A stretch of 7,635 nucleotides of DNA from Pseudofrankia asymbiotica (GTDB lineage Bacteria; Actinomycetota; Actinomycetes; Frankiales; Frankiaceae), in NCBI RefSeq assembly GCF_001983105.1, contig NZ_MOMC01000019.1:4875-12509 (forward strand). The letters run 5' to 3'. The position numbers and the translations under genes were made by a program. How positions within the stretch are numbered: position 1 is the first letter of the stretch; each line of letters begins with the position of its first letter. Below, in pieces: positions 1-5,705 of this stretch. The notes below the pieces were generated by a model. The model was not told the origin of the DNA. It did not search any database and was given only the letters and a program-made list of their open reading frames with translations.

Positions 1-126
1 GGCGAGGTGGACGGTCCGTGGAGCAGGGGCTTCCTGTTCTCCCTGTCCGGTCCGATCTACGCCGGGACGAACGAGATCCAGCGCAACGTCGTAGCGGAAC
101 GCCTCCTCGGCCTGCCCCGCGCCTGA
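1..126 (+). CDS. Acyl-CoA dehydrogenase, C-terminal end (5' partial)
   Basis: The frame is open from the first base and ends in TGA at 124-126, giving the last 41 residues. They carry the typical end of an acyl-CoA dehydrogenase: GPIYAGTNEIQRN followed by VVAERLLGLPR. In this family the GTNEIQRN stretch lies by the flavin and the dimer interface. These FAD enzymes oxidise acyl-CoA to trans-2-enoyl-CoA and pass electrons to electron-transfer flavoprotein. The residue before GT is alanine (residue 21), where medium-chain-type enzymes carry the catalytic glutamate (YEGT). The base must therefore come from another position, as in isovaleryl-CoA dehydrogenase types, or from a partner subunit. A second dehydrogenase gene begins 148 nt downstream on the same strand, so the two may form a heteromeric enzyme as known for actinobacterial FadE pairs. 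The family call is strong; the substrate is unknown. Confidence 0.9.
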   Translation, partial: GEVDGPWSRGFLFSLSGPIYAGTNEIQRNVVAERLLGLPRA

Positions 127-130
127 CACG

Positions 131-249
131 ACCAGACCAAGGAAGGCGCGACCAGACCGAAGAAGGCGCGACCAGGCCGAGGAAGGCGCGACCAGATCGA
201 AGAGGCACGGCCGGATCGAGGAAGCACCGCCAGATCGAGGAAAGAAGTA
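131..249 (+). repeat. 20-bp imperfect tandem repeat, about six copies, between two dehydrogenase genes
   Basis: Starting 4 nt after the upstream stop codon, units of about 20 bp resembling ACCAGACCGAGGAAGGCGCG run at 131-150, 151-170, 171-190, 191-209 (19 bp), 210-229 and 230-249. Similarity decays toward the right end. The period is not a multiple of three and one unit is 19 bp, so the array is non-coding even though an unrelated frame happens to stay open through it. Each unit has a purine-rich GAGGAAGG-like core resembling a ribosome binding site. The array ends just before the real one at 261-270. Confidence 0.85.
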
Positions 250-274
250 CAGACAGGCGGAGAAAGGGGGCGGG

Positions 275-1594
275 ATGGACTTCGAGCTCGACCAGGAGGC
301 GGCCGCGCTGCTCGCGGCGGCGGGCGCGGTCCTCGACGCCGAGGCGACGCCCGGCCTGATCCGCGCCGCCTGGCCCGACGGTGGCCAGAGCCTCCGCCCG
401 GCCGGGCTGGAGCAGATTCGCAAGGTGTGGGCGACGCTCGCCGACCAGGGTGTGGTCGGCGCGCTGGTCGGCGAGGACGACGGTGGGCTGGGCCTGGACC
501 TCGGCCACGCCGTCCCGCTGCTGGAGCGCCTCGGCTACGTCGGCCTGCCGGTGCCCGCCGTCGAGACGATCGTCCACGCCGCGCCGCTGCTGGCCGCCGC
601 CGGCCATCCCGCCTTGCCCGATGTGCTCGCCGGTCGGGCGCTCGTCGCGGTCGGCACCGTCACGGCGGCCGGCGAGACGCTGGTTCCGCACGGCCAGCAG
701 GCCGACCTGGTCATCCTTCCCGAGGACCACACAGGCCCGCCCGGGGGCGCCTTACGGGTGTTCGCCGCCGGCGAGCTGGCATGGGAACCGGTGGCGACGG
801 TCGACGGCGCCCGGGCGCTGGCCCGGCTCACGGCCGCGCCGGCCGACGACGCCGGCGCCGTACTCGTACGTGACCCCGAAGCCGCCCGGGCCGCGGCCGA
901 CGCGGCATGGTGGCGGGCGTCCCTCGGAACGTCGGCGGTACTGGTGGGGCTGGCGGCCCGGATGCTGTCGATCACGATCGCGTACGTGAAGCAGCGCCAG
1001 CAGTTCGGCGTCCCGGTCGGCAGCTTCCAGGCGATCAAGCACGCGCTCGCGTCGGCGCACATCGCGGTCGAGTTCGCCCGCCCGGCGGTGCTCGCCGCCG
1101 GCTGGGAGCAGGCCCACCCCGACTCCCCCGCCGCGGGTCTCGCCGCCGGGCCGCCGCGGGCGGCGCGGGACGCCCAGGCGGCAACGGACCCAGGGGACGA
1201 CCGGGATCCCCGGGATGACCGGGATGACCGGGCGGCGCGGGACGCCCGGGACGCCCGGGACGCCCGGGACGCCCGGGACGCCCGGGACGCTCGGGACGCT
1301 CGGGACGCTCGGGACGCGACCAGCGTCGCGAAGGTGCTGGCGGCGGACGCCGCCCGGCTGGCCGCCCGCGCGTCGATCCAGTGCCACGGCGCGATCGCGT
1401 ACACCACCGAATACGACCTGCACCTGTTCGCCAAGCGCGCCTGGGCGCTCATCCCCGCCTATGGCGACCCAGCCTGGCACCGCGCCCACCTGGCCCGCGG
1501 CCTCGGCCTGCGGGACAAGGCCGCGGGCGCCGGTGCCGGTGCGGCCGCGGGCGGGGGCGTGGGGGCGGGCGCCGCGGCAGCCGCGGCGTCGTAG
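275..1594 (+). CDS. Acyl-CoA dehydrogenase with an expanded Arg-Asp-Ala loop
   Basis: This is a 439-residue FAD-dependent acyl-CoA dehydrogenase; family members are usually about 350-390 residues. The ATG at 275 follows a purine-rich AGAAAGGGGG at 261-270. Residues 1-120 are the N-terminal helical domain, with LADQGVVGALVGEDDGGLGL at 55-74. A beta domain follows to about 205, then the C-terminal helical bundle with YVKQRQQFGVPVGSFQAIKH (237-256; Arg241 is the conserved FAD-contacting arginine) and QCHGAIAYT (369-377). Between these motifs, where relatives have a short loop of the type AARD-x-SxAK, lies an insertion at about 295-348. It ends in nine consecutive Arg-Asp-Ala triplets (322-348). 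The last 25 residues are a Gly/Ala tail. No YEGT-type catalytic glutamate is visible. The gene follows another dehydrogenase and precedes a crotonase, which fits fatty-acid, steroid side-chain or aromatic acyl-CoA breakdown. It may be the non-catalytic or FAD-sharing subunit of a pair (inference). Confidence 0.9.
   Translation: MDFELDQEAAALLAAAGAVLDAEATPGLIRAAWPDGGQSLRPAGLEQIRKVWATLADQGVVGALVGEDDGGLGLDLGHAVPLLERLGYVGLPVPAVETIVHAAPLLAAAGHPALPDVLAGRALVAVGTVTAAGETLVPHGQQADLVILPEDHTGPPGGALRVFAAGELAWEPVATVDGARALARLTAAPADDAGAVLVRDPEAARAAADAAWWRASLGTSAVLVGLAARMLSITIAYVKQRQQFGVPVGSFQAIKHALASAHIAVEFARPAVLAAGWEQAHPDSPAAGLAAGPPRAARDAQAATDPGDDRDPRDDRDDRAARDARDARDARDARDARDARDARDARDATSVAKVLAADAARLAARASIQCHGAIAYTTEYDLHLFAKRAWALIPAYGDPAWHRAHLARGLGLRDKAAGAGAGAAAGGGVGAGAAAAAAS
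1196..1318 (+). repeat. In-frame 9-bp minisatellite coding (Arg-Asp-Ala)n
   Basis: Nine-bp units run in frame with the dehydrogenase. Four degenerate copies encode Asp-x-Arg (GACGACCGG, GATCCCCGG, GATGACCGG twice) and one is GCGGCGCGG. Then come five identical GACGCCCGG (1241-1285), three identical GACGCTCGG (1286-1312) and a partial last copy. The block of C variants followed by T variants indicates recent unit duplication. The 19-mer CGGGCGGCGCGGGACGCCC occurs at 1157-1175 and again at 1229-1247, exactly 72 bp (eight units) apart, so the insertion probably began upstream of the clear array. Confidence 0.95.
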
Positions 1595-1644
1595 AGACCA
1601 CGGAGACGTAGAACCTGTCCCATTTCCCCGATGACGGGCGACGC

Positions 1645-1664
1645 GGTGAACCACACTCGTCACC
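1645..1664. promoter_or_regulatory. Possible operator-like inverted repeat in the dehydrogenase-crotonase gap
   Basis: In the 121-nt gap before the crotonase start, GGTGA (1645-1649) and TCACC (1660-1664) form a 5-bp inverted repeat with a 10-nt centre, the size of many TetR- or GntR-family operators. No convincing -10/-35 pair was seen beside it. With arms this short in GC-rich DNA it may be chance. Confidence 0.15.
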
Positions 1665-1702
1665 TAGATGGCGCGGTCCCGAGCAGGGCGAGCCGCGCGA
1701 GC

Positions 1703-1709
1703 GAAGGAG
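1703..1709 (+). promoter_or_regulatory. Ribosome binding site that decides the crotonase start
   Basis: GAAGGAG lies 6 nt before the ATG at 1716. An in-frame ATG at 1668 has no comparable site, so 1716 is preferred. A second purine run, GAGGAG at 2025-2030, precedes in-frame GTG codons at 2034 and 2037 and could start a short form without the N-terminal extension. Confidence 0.65.
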
Positions 1710-1715
1710 ATCGCG

Positions 1716-2879
1716 ATGACCGAGCGGACCTTCCGGCCGGCGGCGCCGGATCTCCCCCCCATAACCACGGTCGCCGACACGACCGCGTTGGCGCAGGCCG
1801 CCGACGCGACCCGGGTCGCGGGCATCGGCCCACAGTCCCGACCGGCCCGCGCCGAACGGGCCACGGTCCCGGCTCCAGCACCCGGCTCTGATCCCGCCGT
1901 GCCCGGGCGCGGGCCCGATGACACGGCGGGCAGCGAGCCGGGACCAAAGCCAGTGCCGGGACCAGAGCCGGTGCCGGAGCCAGAGCCGGTGCCGGTGCCG
2001 GAGCCAGCTGGCGTCACGGTCGCCGAGGAGTCAGTGGTGCTCTATGAGGTGGACGGGGCGATCGCGCGGGTCACGATGAACCGGCCGGAGTTCCGCAACG
2101 CGCAGAACTCGAAGATGACCTACGCGCTGGACGACGCCTTCTACCGGGCGGCGAGCGACCCGGCCGTCAAGGTGATCATCCTGGCGGGCGCGGGCAGGCA
2201 TTTCAGCGCCGGTCACGACATCGGGACGCCGGGGCGCGACGTCGACCGGTCGTTCGACCGGCGCGCGGGCCTGTGGTGGGACCACGTCGGGGAGAGCGGC
2301 GCCGAGAACCGGTTCGCCCGGGAGCAGGAGGTCTACCTGGGGATGTGCCGGCGGTGGCGGGAGCTGCCGAAGCCGACGATCGCCCAGGTCCACGGCGCCT
2401 GCATCGCCGGCGGGCTGATGCTCGCCTGGGTCTGCGACCTGATCGTCGCCTCGGACGACGCGTTCTTCGCGGACCCGGTGGTGCGGATGGGCATTCCCGG
2501 CGTCGAGTACTTCGCCCACCCGTGGGTGATGGGGCCGCGGGCCGCCAAGGAGTTCCTGTTCCTCGGCGAGCGGGTCGACGCCCAGCGGGCCCTCGCGCTG
2601 GGCATGGTCAACCGGGTGGTACCGCGCGCCGAGCTGGCCGCCGAGGTGACGTCGATCGCCGAGCGGATCGCCACCATGCCGCGCCTCGGCCTCGCCCTCA
2701 CCAAGAAGGCGGTGAACCAGTCGGAGGACCTGATGGGCCTGCAGACCGGCATGGACTCCGTCTTCGGCCTGCACCACCTGGCCCACGCCCACAACGCCGA
2801 GGTCGGCGCCGACTCCCTCGCCGGCCAGGACGCCCGCTCCATGCGCGACGCCCGCCGCGCCAGCGAATCCACCCCCTGA
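1716..2879 (+). CDS. Enoyl-CoA hydratase/isomerase superfamily protein (crotonase fold) with Pro/Glu-rich N-terminal extension
   Basis: This is a 387-residue protein whose crotonase domain begins near residue 106; typical members are about 260-300 residues. The core is clear: VTMNRPEFRNAQN (119-131), the first oxyanion-hole segment FSAGHDIG (163-170), and KPTIAQVHGACIAGG (219-233), which gives the second oxyanion-hole glycine. LGERVDAQRALALGMVNRVVPR (283-304) is the usual C-terminal signature. An ungapped alignment with rat mitochondrial enoyl-CoA hydratase over the active site places Met235 at catalytic Glu144 and Val255 at Glu164. The CoA-binding fold and oxyanion hole are kept, but the water-activating acids are not, so simple hydratase activity is doubtful. 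Residues 1-105 are low-complexity, with a Pro/Glu/Val array at 75-97, and show the GC-rich third positions expected of coding DNA. The gene sits 121 nt after the dehydrogenase and probably acts on a related acyl-CoA. The family is sure; the reaction is unknown. Confidence 0.9.
   Translation: MTERTFRPAAPDLPPITTVADTTALAQAADATRVAGIGPQSRPARAERATVPAPAPGSDPAVPGRGPDDTAGSEPGPKPVPGPEPVPEPEPVPVPEPAGVTVAEESVVLYEVDGAIARVTMNRPEFRNAQNSKMTYALDDAFYRAASDPAVKVIILAGAGRHFSAGHDIGTPGRDVDRSFDRRAGLWWDHVGESGAENRFAREQEVYLGMCRRWRELPKPTIAQVHGACIAGGLMLAWVCDLIVASDDAFFADPVVRMGIPGVEYFAHPWVMGPRAAKEFLFLGERVDAQRALALGMVNRVVPRAELAAEVTSIAERIATMPRLGLALTKKAVNQSEDLMGLQTGMDSVFGLHHLAHAHNAEVGADSLAGQDARSMRDARRASESTP
1938..2006 (+). repeat. 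Pro/Glu/Val-coding repeat at the crotonase N-terminus
   Basis: The codons read PGPKPVPGPEPVPEPEPVPVPEP, with proline at every second residue. At DNA level CCAGAGCCGGTGCCGG occurs at 1962-1977 and again at 1980-1995, 18 bp apart. Such Pro-Glu stretches are usually extended and disordered. Confidence 0.8.
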
Positions 2880-2888
2880 CCGTCCGGC

Positions 2889-2924
2889 TCGTCCGGGATG
2901 CGCCGGATCAGTCGACCCGGACGA
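2889..2924. terminator. Inverted repeat between convergent genes, possible two-way terminator
   Basis: TCGTCCGGG (2889-2897) pairs perfectly with CCCGGACGA (2916-2924) around an 18-nt loop. It lies just after the crotonase stop and across the 3' end of the minus-strand gene, where a bidirectional terminator is expected. There is no T-tract, which is common in high-GC actinobacteria. The rather long loop makes the call tentative. Confidence 0.4.
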
Positions 2925-3297
2925 CGTCCTCGGCGGTCATCGCGGTGAACGCCCGGTCGAACCACAGATCAGCCTGCTCGGTGTCCGTGCAGGCCAGGAT
3001 CCGATCGTGGATCTTCGCGGGCACCGTCAGGCCGCGCTTCTCAAGCAGCGCCAGCGTCGCCCGCGCCACACCCTCGGCCCGGCCCTCGACCCGGCCCTCG
3101 ACCCGGCCTCGGGCCTCGGCCGTTGCGTCGATCTCGTTGTAGACCCGGGTCCGGTACCTCCGACCGGCGGTGCTCATGAGGAAGGTCTCCCATCGCTTCT
3201 GGGCAGCCTCAGAGAGGCGACCCTTGATCTGATCATCGTAGAAAAGCCACTTGGCAGGGTCCAGCTCGGCGAGCGCCGCCAGCATGGCGGGGAACAT
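2908..3297 (-). CDS. C-terminal remnant of an Rpn/PD-(D/E)XK nuclease-like family protein
   Basis: This 129-residue ORF opens with MFPAMLAALAELDPAKWLFY. A helical stretch follows (MSTAGRRYRTRVYNEID, 41-57), then charged repeats RGRVEGRVEGRAEG (63-76). It ends with LLEKRGLTVPAKIHDRILACTDTEQADLWFDRA (84-116). From memory, this order (helical part, R-x-EG repeats, 'RG-x-x-VP ... CTD-x-x-Q-x-D-x-W' tail) matches the C-terminal half of large transposase-like nuclease families abundant in Frankia and other actinomycetes. The N-terminal half, which would hold the catalytic PD-(D/E)XK residues, is absent. The frame stays open upstream of the ATG for 19 more codons (to a TGA at 3355-3357), reading YDPTARTVDLDAKNVDE and family-like in character, yet it has no usual start codon. 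The ATG at 3297 has no good ribosome binding site. The gene is probably a truncated, possibly non-functional copy. The region is slightly less GC-biased than its neighbours. Confidence 0.6.
   Translation of the reverse strand: MFPAMLAALAELDPAKWLFYDDQIKGRLSEAAQKRWETFLMSTAGRRYRTRVYNEIDATAEARGRVEGRVEGRAEGVARATLALLEKRGLTVPAKIHDRILACTDTEQADLWFDRAFTAMTAEDVVRVD
3071..3106 (-). repeat. 12-bp tandem units coding Arg-x-Glu-Gly
   Basis: Three 12-bp units, CCCTCGGCCCGG once and CCCTCGACCCGG twice on the plus strand (3071-3082, 3083-3094, 3095-3106), encode the repeated R-x-EG segment on the minus strand. A diverged fourth copy follows from 3107. Such repeats are common in this protein family and probably form a helical charged linker. 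Confidence 0.75.
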
Positions 3298-3441
3298 CTC
3301 GTCAACGTTCTTGGCGTCCAGGTCGACAGTCCTGGCTGTCGGGTCGTAATTGCCTCACTCACACGTCCGAGTGCGATCGGCCGGTCGCCCATGGTCGACT
3401 TCCGCTGCGCGGCCGCCGACCTACCGAGAAATCGGGCTGGT

Positions 3442-4353
3442 CTACACGATGCCGCGGGTGAAGGGTTTGCCGAGGGCGGCGGGCTGGCGGGTGCGGCGGA
3501 CGACGAGGACCATCGCGGCCAGCGCCAGCAGGTAGGGCGCGGCGATCAGCAGCTGGCTGTTCAGTTTCACGCCGACGGCCGGCAGGGCGAGGCGCATCGC
3601 GTCGGCGAGGCCGAACAGGGCGACGCCGAGGATCGTGCCGCGCAGCCGCCAGGCGCCGAAGATGACCGCGGCGATCACCAGGTAGCCGCGGCCCGCCGTC
3701 ATGTTGTCGTTGAACGAGCCGACGGCGCCGACGGCCAGGTGCGCCCCGCCGAGCCCGGAGAACAGGCCGCACCACAGCAGTGCCTGCCGGCGCCGGATGT
3801 TGACCCGGATACCGGTGACGTCGGCACCCTGCGGGTTCTCGCCGACGGCGCGCAGTTCCAGGCCCCATCTGGTCCGCTCGACGAGGTACCAGGTCAGCGG
3901 GATGAGGCCGAGCAGCAGGTAGACCGGCCAGCGCTGGACGAACAGCGGCTCGCCGACGAGCGGGATGTCCCGCAGGACCGGGATGCTGACCTGGGCGACC
4001 TGGTGGCCGGTGAGGTCCATGCTCTCGTTGAAGAAGCTGGTCGCTCCGAGCGCCAGCACGTTGAGGGTGAGCCCGACGACGAAGGTGTTCACCGCGAGCC
4101 GGTGGGACGCGTTGCCGTGGACCGCGCCGATGACGAGGCCGGCGATCGCGCCGGCCAGCAGCCCGAGGGTCGCCGACCCGGTCGCCGACGCGGCCGCCAC
4201 CGCGGTGAACGCGCCGGTGATCATCATTCCTTCGATGGAGATGTTCATCGTCCCGGCCCGCTCGGCCAGGTACTCGCCGCAGGCCGCGAACCCCAGCGGC
4301 GCGGCCAGCCGGATAGCGCTCGACAGGATCGTCGCGCCGTCGTCCAGAATCAT
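3442..4353 (-). CDS. Nucleoside-type ABC transporter, second permease (NupQ/YufQ-like)
   Basis: This is a 303-residue polytopic membrane protein of the BPD_transp_2 family (branched-chain amino acid/nucleoside/sugar importers). About eight or nine hydrophobic segments are visible, for example 38-58, 62-79, 88-105, 142-157, 189-210, 223-258 and 265-285. Family motifs are ERAGTMNISIEGMMITGA (31-48), which is the conserved 'AG-x-x-NI-x-x-EG' signature, GENPQGADVTGI (171-182) and NDNMTAGRGYLVIAAVIFG (215-233). The ATG at 4353 overlaps the stop of permease 1 by 4 nt (ATGA), with GAGAGGGG upstream. Longer frames starting further upstream give a non-family Arg/Pro leader and were rejected. It pairs with permease 1 to form the translocation pore. 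The gene order matches B. subtilis nupNOPQ, a known guanosine importer, so a purine or other nucleoside is the likely substrate. Confidence 0.9.
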   Translation of the reverse strand: MILDDGATILSSAIRLAAPLGFAACGEYLAERAGTMNISIEGMMITGAFTAVAAASATGSATLGLLAGAIAGLVIGAVHGNASHRLAVNTFVVGLTLNVLALGATSFFNESMDLTGHQVAQVSIPVLRDIPLVGEPLFVQRWPVYLLLGLIPLTWYLVERTRWGLELRAVGENPQGADVTGIRVNIRRRQALLWCGLFSGLGGAHLAVGAVGSFNDNMTAGRGYLVIAAVIFGAWRLRGTILGVALFGLADAMRLALPAVGVKLNSQLLIAAPYLLALAAMVLVVRRTRQPAALGKPFTRGIV

Positions 4354-5705
4354 CGCCGCTGCCCCTCTCTCCTGTCTCCCCGCTCGCCGCGACCCGCTCC
4401 GCGCGCGCCGCATTCGCCGTACGCGCGGTACGCGCCGTTCGCGCCGTGGGTTCCGCGCCCGCCATGCCCGCCGGTCACGCGGCGGCCCCGGACGCGGCGG
4501 CCTGGGCGGAGGTGGAGGTGGCGGCCTGGCGGCGGCGGTCGGCGGTCGGCGGTCGACCGCCACAGGGCCAGCAGCGCCGGCGGCAGCACGAAGGCGAACA
4601 CGAGCAGCGCCTGGGTGATGTCGATCAGGTAGGCCGGCACGCCGGTGGAGGCGAGCACGCCGCCGCCCGAGCGCAGCGCCCCGAACACCAGCGCGGTCGG
4701 GACCGCGGCGATCGGGTTGTCCCTGGCGACCAGCGCGACCAGCAGGCCGTCCCAGCCGTAGTTGTCCGACATGCCCGGCTGCAGCCGGTAGACCTCGCCC
4801 GTCAGCACCACGCCGCCGGCCAGGCCGGAGAACGCGCCGGACAGCGCGAGCGCCAGCCCACCGAAGGTGGCCTCACGTACGCCAGCGTGCCGGGCGGCGA
4901 GCGGGTTGTGGCCGAGCATCCGCAGTCTGAAGCCCCAGCGGCTGCGGGCGAGCAGCACCGCCACGACGATCGCCAGGCCGACCGCGAGGAAGGCGCCGAG
5001 ACTGATGGTCAGGCCCGGGTAGTCCCCGAGGGTGGGCAGCCGGAACGACGGGGCGAGCGCGTTGGACTGCGGCGCGACGATCTGCCCGGAGACACGGGTC
5101 TCCTGCAGCAGCCAGGGCTTGCTGACGACGAAGCTGACCAGCTGCTCCGCGATGAAAATCATGAGCAGGGTACTGACGACGACGTCCACACCGCGCCGGT
5201 AGCGCATCACCGCCGGAATCGCCGCCCACAGCGCGCCGCCCAGCGCGGAACAGACGAGCGTCAGAGTCAGCACCACCGCCGGCGGCCCCTGGGTGCGCAG
5301 GCCGACGTACGCGCCGACCGAGGCACCGATCAGCATCTGCCCTTCCTGGCCGATGTTGAACACGCCGGCCCGGCTGCTGACGCAGGAACCGACGGCGACG
5401 AGCAGCAGCGGCGTGGCCTCGAGCAGGGTCTGACTGAACGCCCCCGGCGTGCCGACGCTGCCGTCGAGCATCGAGGAGAAGACCTCGCCGGGAGCCCCGC
5501 CGACGATCGCGACCAGGCCGGCGGTGATGCCGAGCGCGGCGGCGACGGTGAGGACGGTGACGACCGCGACGGCGAGCGGTGAGCTGCCGGAGCGGGTCGG
5601 CGCGAGCAGCGCCCTGGCGGCGCGGTCGACAGATCCGAGCGGACCGCCGGAGCGCGCGGCGCCGGCGGCCGGGTCCTTGGGGCGAAACGGGATCTGGACG
5701 CTCAT
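4350..5705 (-). CDS. Nucleoside-type ABC transporter, first permease (NupP/YufP-like) with Gly-rich C-terminal tail
   Basis: This is a 451-residue membrane permease of the BPD_transp_2 family. A cytoplasmic N-terminal stretch of about 40 residues precedes the first hydrophobic segment (43-70). Further segments lie near 98-110, 122-137, 141-164, 172-195, 231-253, 281-302 and 360-382. Signature regions are SSRAGVFNIGQEGQMLIGA (110-128) and YGWDGLLVALVARDNPIAA (316-334), the latter typical of the YufP branch. The recognisable permease ends near residue 389. The remaining 62 residues are low-complexity, Arg/Gly-rich and partly in Gly-x-y triplets. The start at 5705 overlaps the ATPase stop (ATGA) and has GGGGGATGG 4 nt upstream. 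The stop overlaps the next permease start, so translation of the three proteins is probably coupled and roughly equimolar. It acts as the heterodimer partner of the second permease in the cell membrane. Confidence 0.92.
   Translation of the reverse strand: MSVQIPFRPKDPAAGAARSGGPLGSVDRAARALLAPTRSGSSPLAVAVVTVLTVAAALGITAGLVAIVGGAPGEVFSSMLDGSVGTPGAFSQTLLEATPLLLVAVGSCVSSRAGVFNIGQEGQMLIGASVGAYVGLRTQGPPAVVLTLTLVCSALGGALWAAIPAVMRYRRGVDVVVSTLLMIFIAEQLVSFVVSKPWLLQETRVSGQIVAPQSNALAPSFRLPTLGDYPGLTISLGAFLAVGLAIVVAVLLARSRWGFRLRMLGHNPLAARHAGVREATFGGLALALSGAFSGLAGGVVLTGEVYRLQPGMSDNYGWDGLLVALVARDNPIAAVPTALVFGALRSGGGVLASTGVPAYLIDITQALLVFAFVLPPALLALWRSTADRRPPPPGRHLHLRPGRRVRGRRVTGGHGGRGTHGANGAYRAYGECGARGAGRGERGDRREGQRR
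4365..4472 (-). repeat. Degenerate 9-bp units coding a Gly-x-y tail of permease 1
   Basis: On the plus strand, five adjacent 9-bp units run at 4406-4450: CGCCGCATT, CGCCGTACG, CGCGGTACG, CGCCGTTCG and CGCCGTGGG. On the minus strand the wider stretch reads as triplets mostly starting with Gly (GGH GGR GTH GAN GAY RAY GEC GAR GAG RGE RGD). The pattern looks like a decayed minisatellite rather than a conserved domain. Confidence 0.6.

Noticed and set aside
131..249. CRISPR-like array
   Set aside because: Units are contiguous with no spacers and are only 20 bp; this is a simple tandem repeat.
18..359. Plus-strand ORF through the 20-bp array
   Set aside because: It overlaps the dehydrogenase C-terminus and the true start at 275 in another frame. 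The repeat period is not a multiple of three, so the frame is open by chance.
535..1452. Minus-strand ORF with Ser-Arg-Ala repeats
   Set aside because: It is a shadow of the dehydrogenase; the repeats are only the complement of the 9-bp array.
1215..1634. Collagen-like (Gly-Thr-Pro)n reading frame across the 9-bp array
   Set aside because: It is a different frame of the same array inside the dehydrogenase. There are no collagen flanking domains, and the dehydrogenase motifs continue on both sides in the other frame.
2031..2792. Minus-strand ORF of 253 codons
   Set aside because: It is antisense to the crotonase domain, with a His/Arg/Gly-rich product lacking any recognisable motif.
3324..3341. 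Hairpin CGACAG/CTGTCG as terminator of the transporter operon
   Set aside because: The stem is only 6 bp with no T-tract, 100 nt past the stop, and lies in what looks like former coding sequence of the truncated gene.
3373..3388. Near-palindrome GCGATCGGCCGGTCGC as an operator
   Set aside because: It has one imperfect pair and lies downstream of genes rather than at a promoter; such GC-rich palindromes are frequent by chance here.
4354..4563. N-terminal extension of the second permease (start at 4563)
   Set aside because: The Arg/Pro-rich leader is the other frame of permease 1's low-complexity tail. The ATG at 4353 has a binding site, an ATGA overlap and a family-like N-terminus.
3007..4632. 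Plus-strand ORF of 541 codons
   Set aside because: It is antisense to the permease genes and the nuclease-like gene, whose proteins carry family motifs. Its product is a low-complexity Arg/Gly/Asp/Gln mix; long antisense frames are expected at this GC content.
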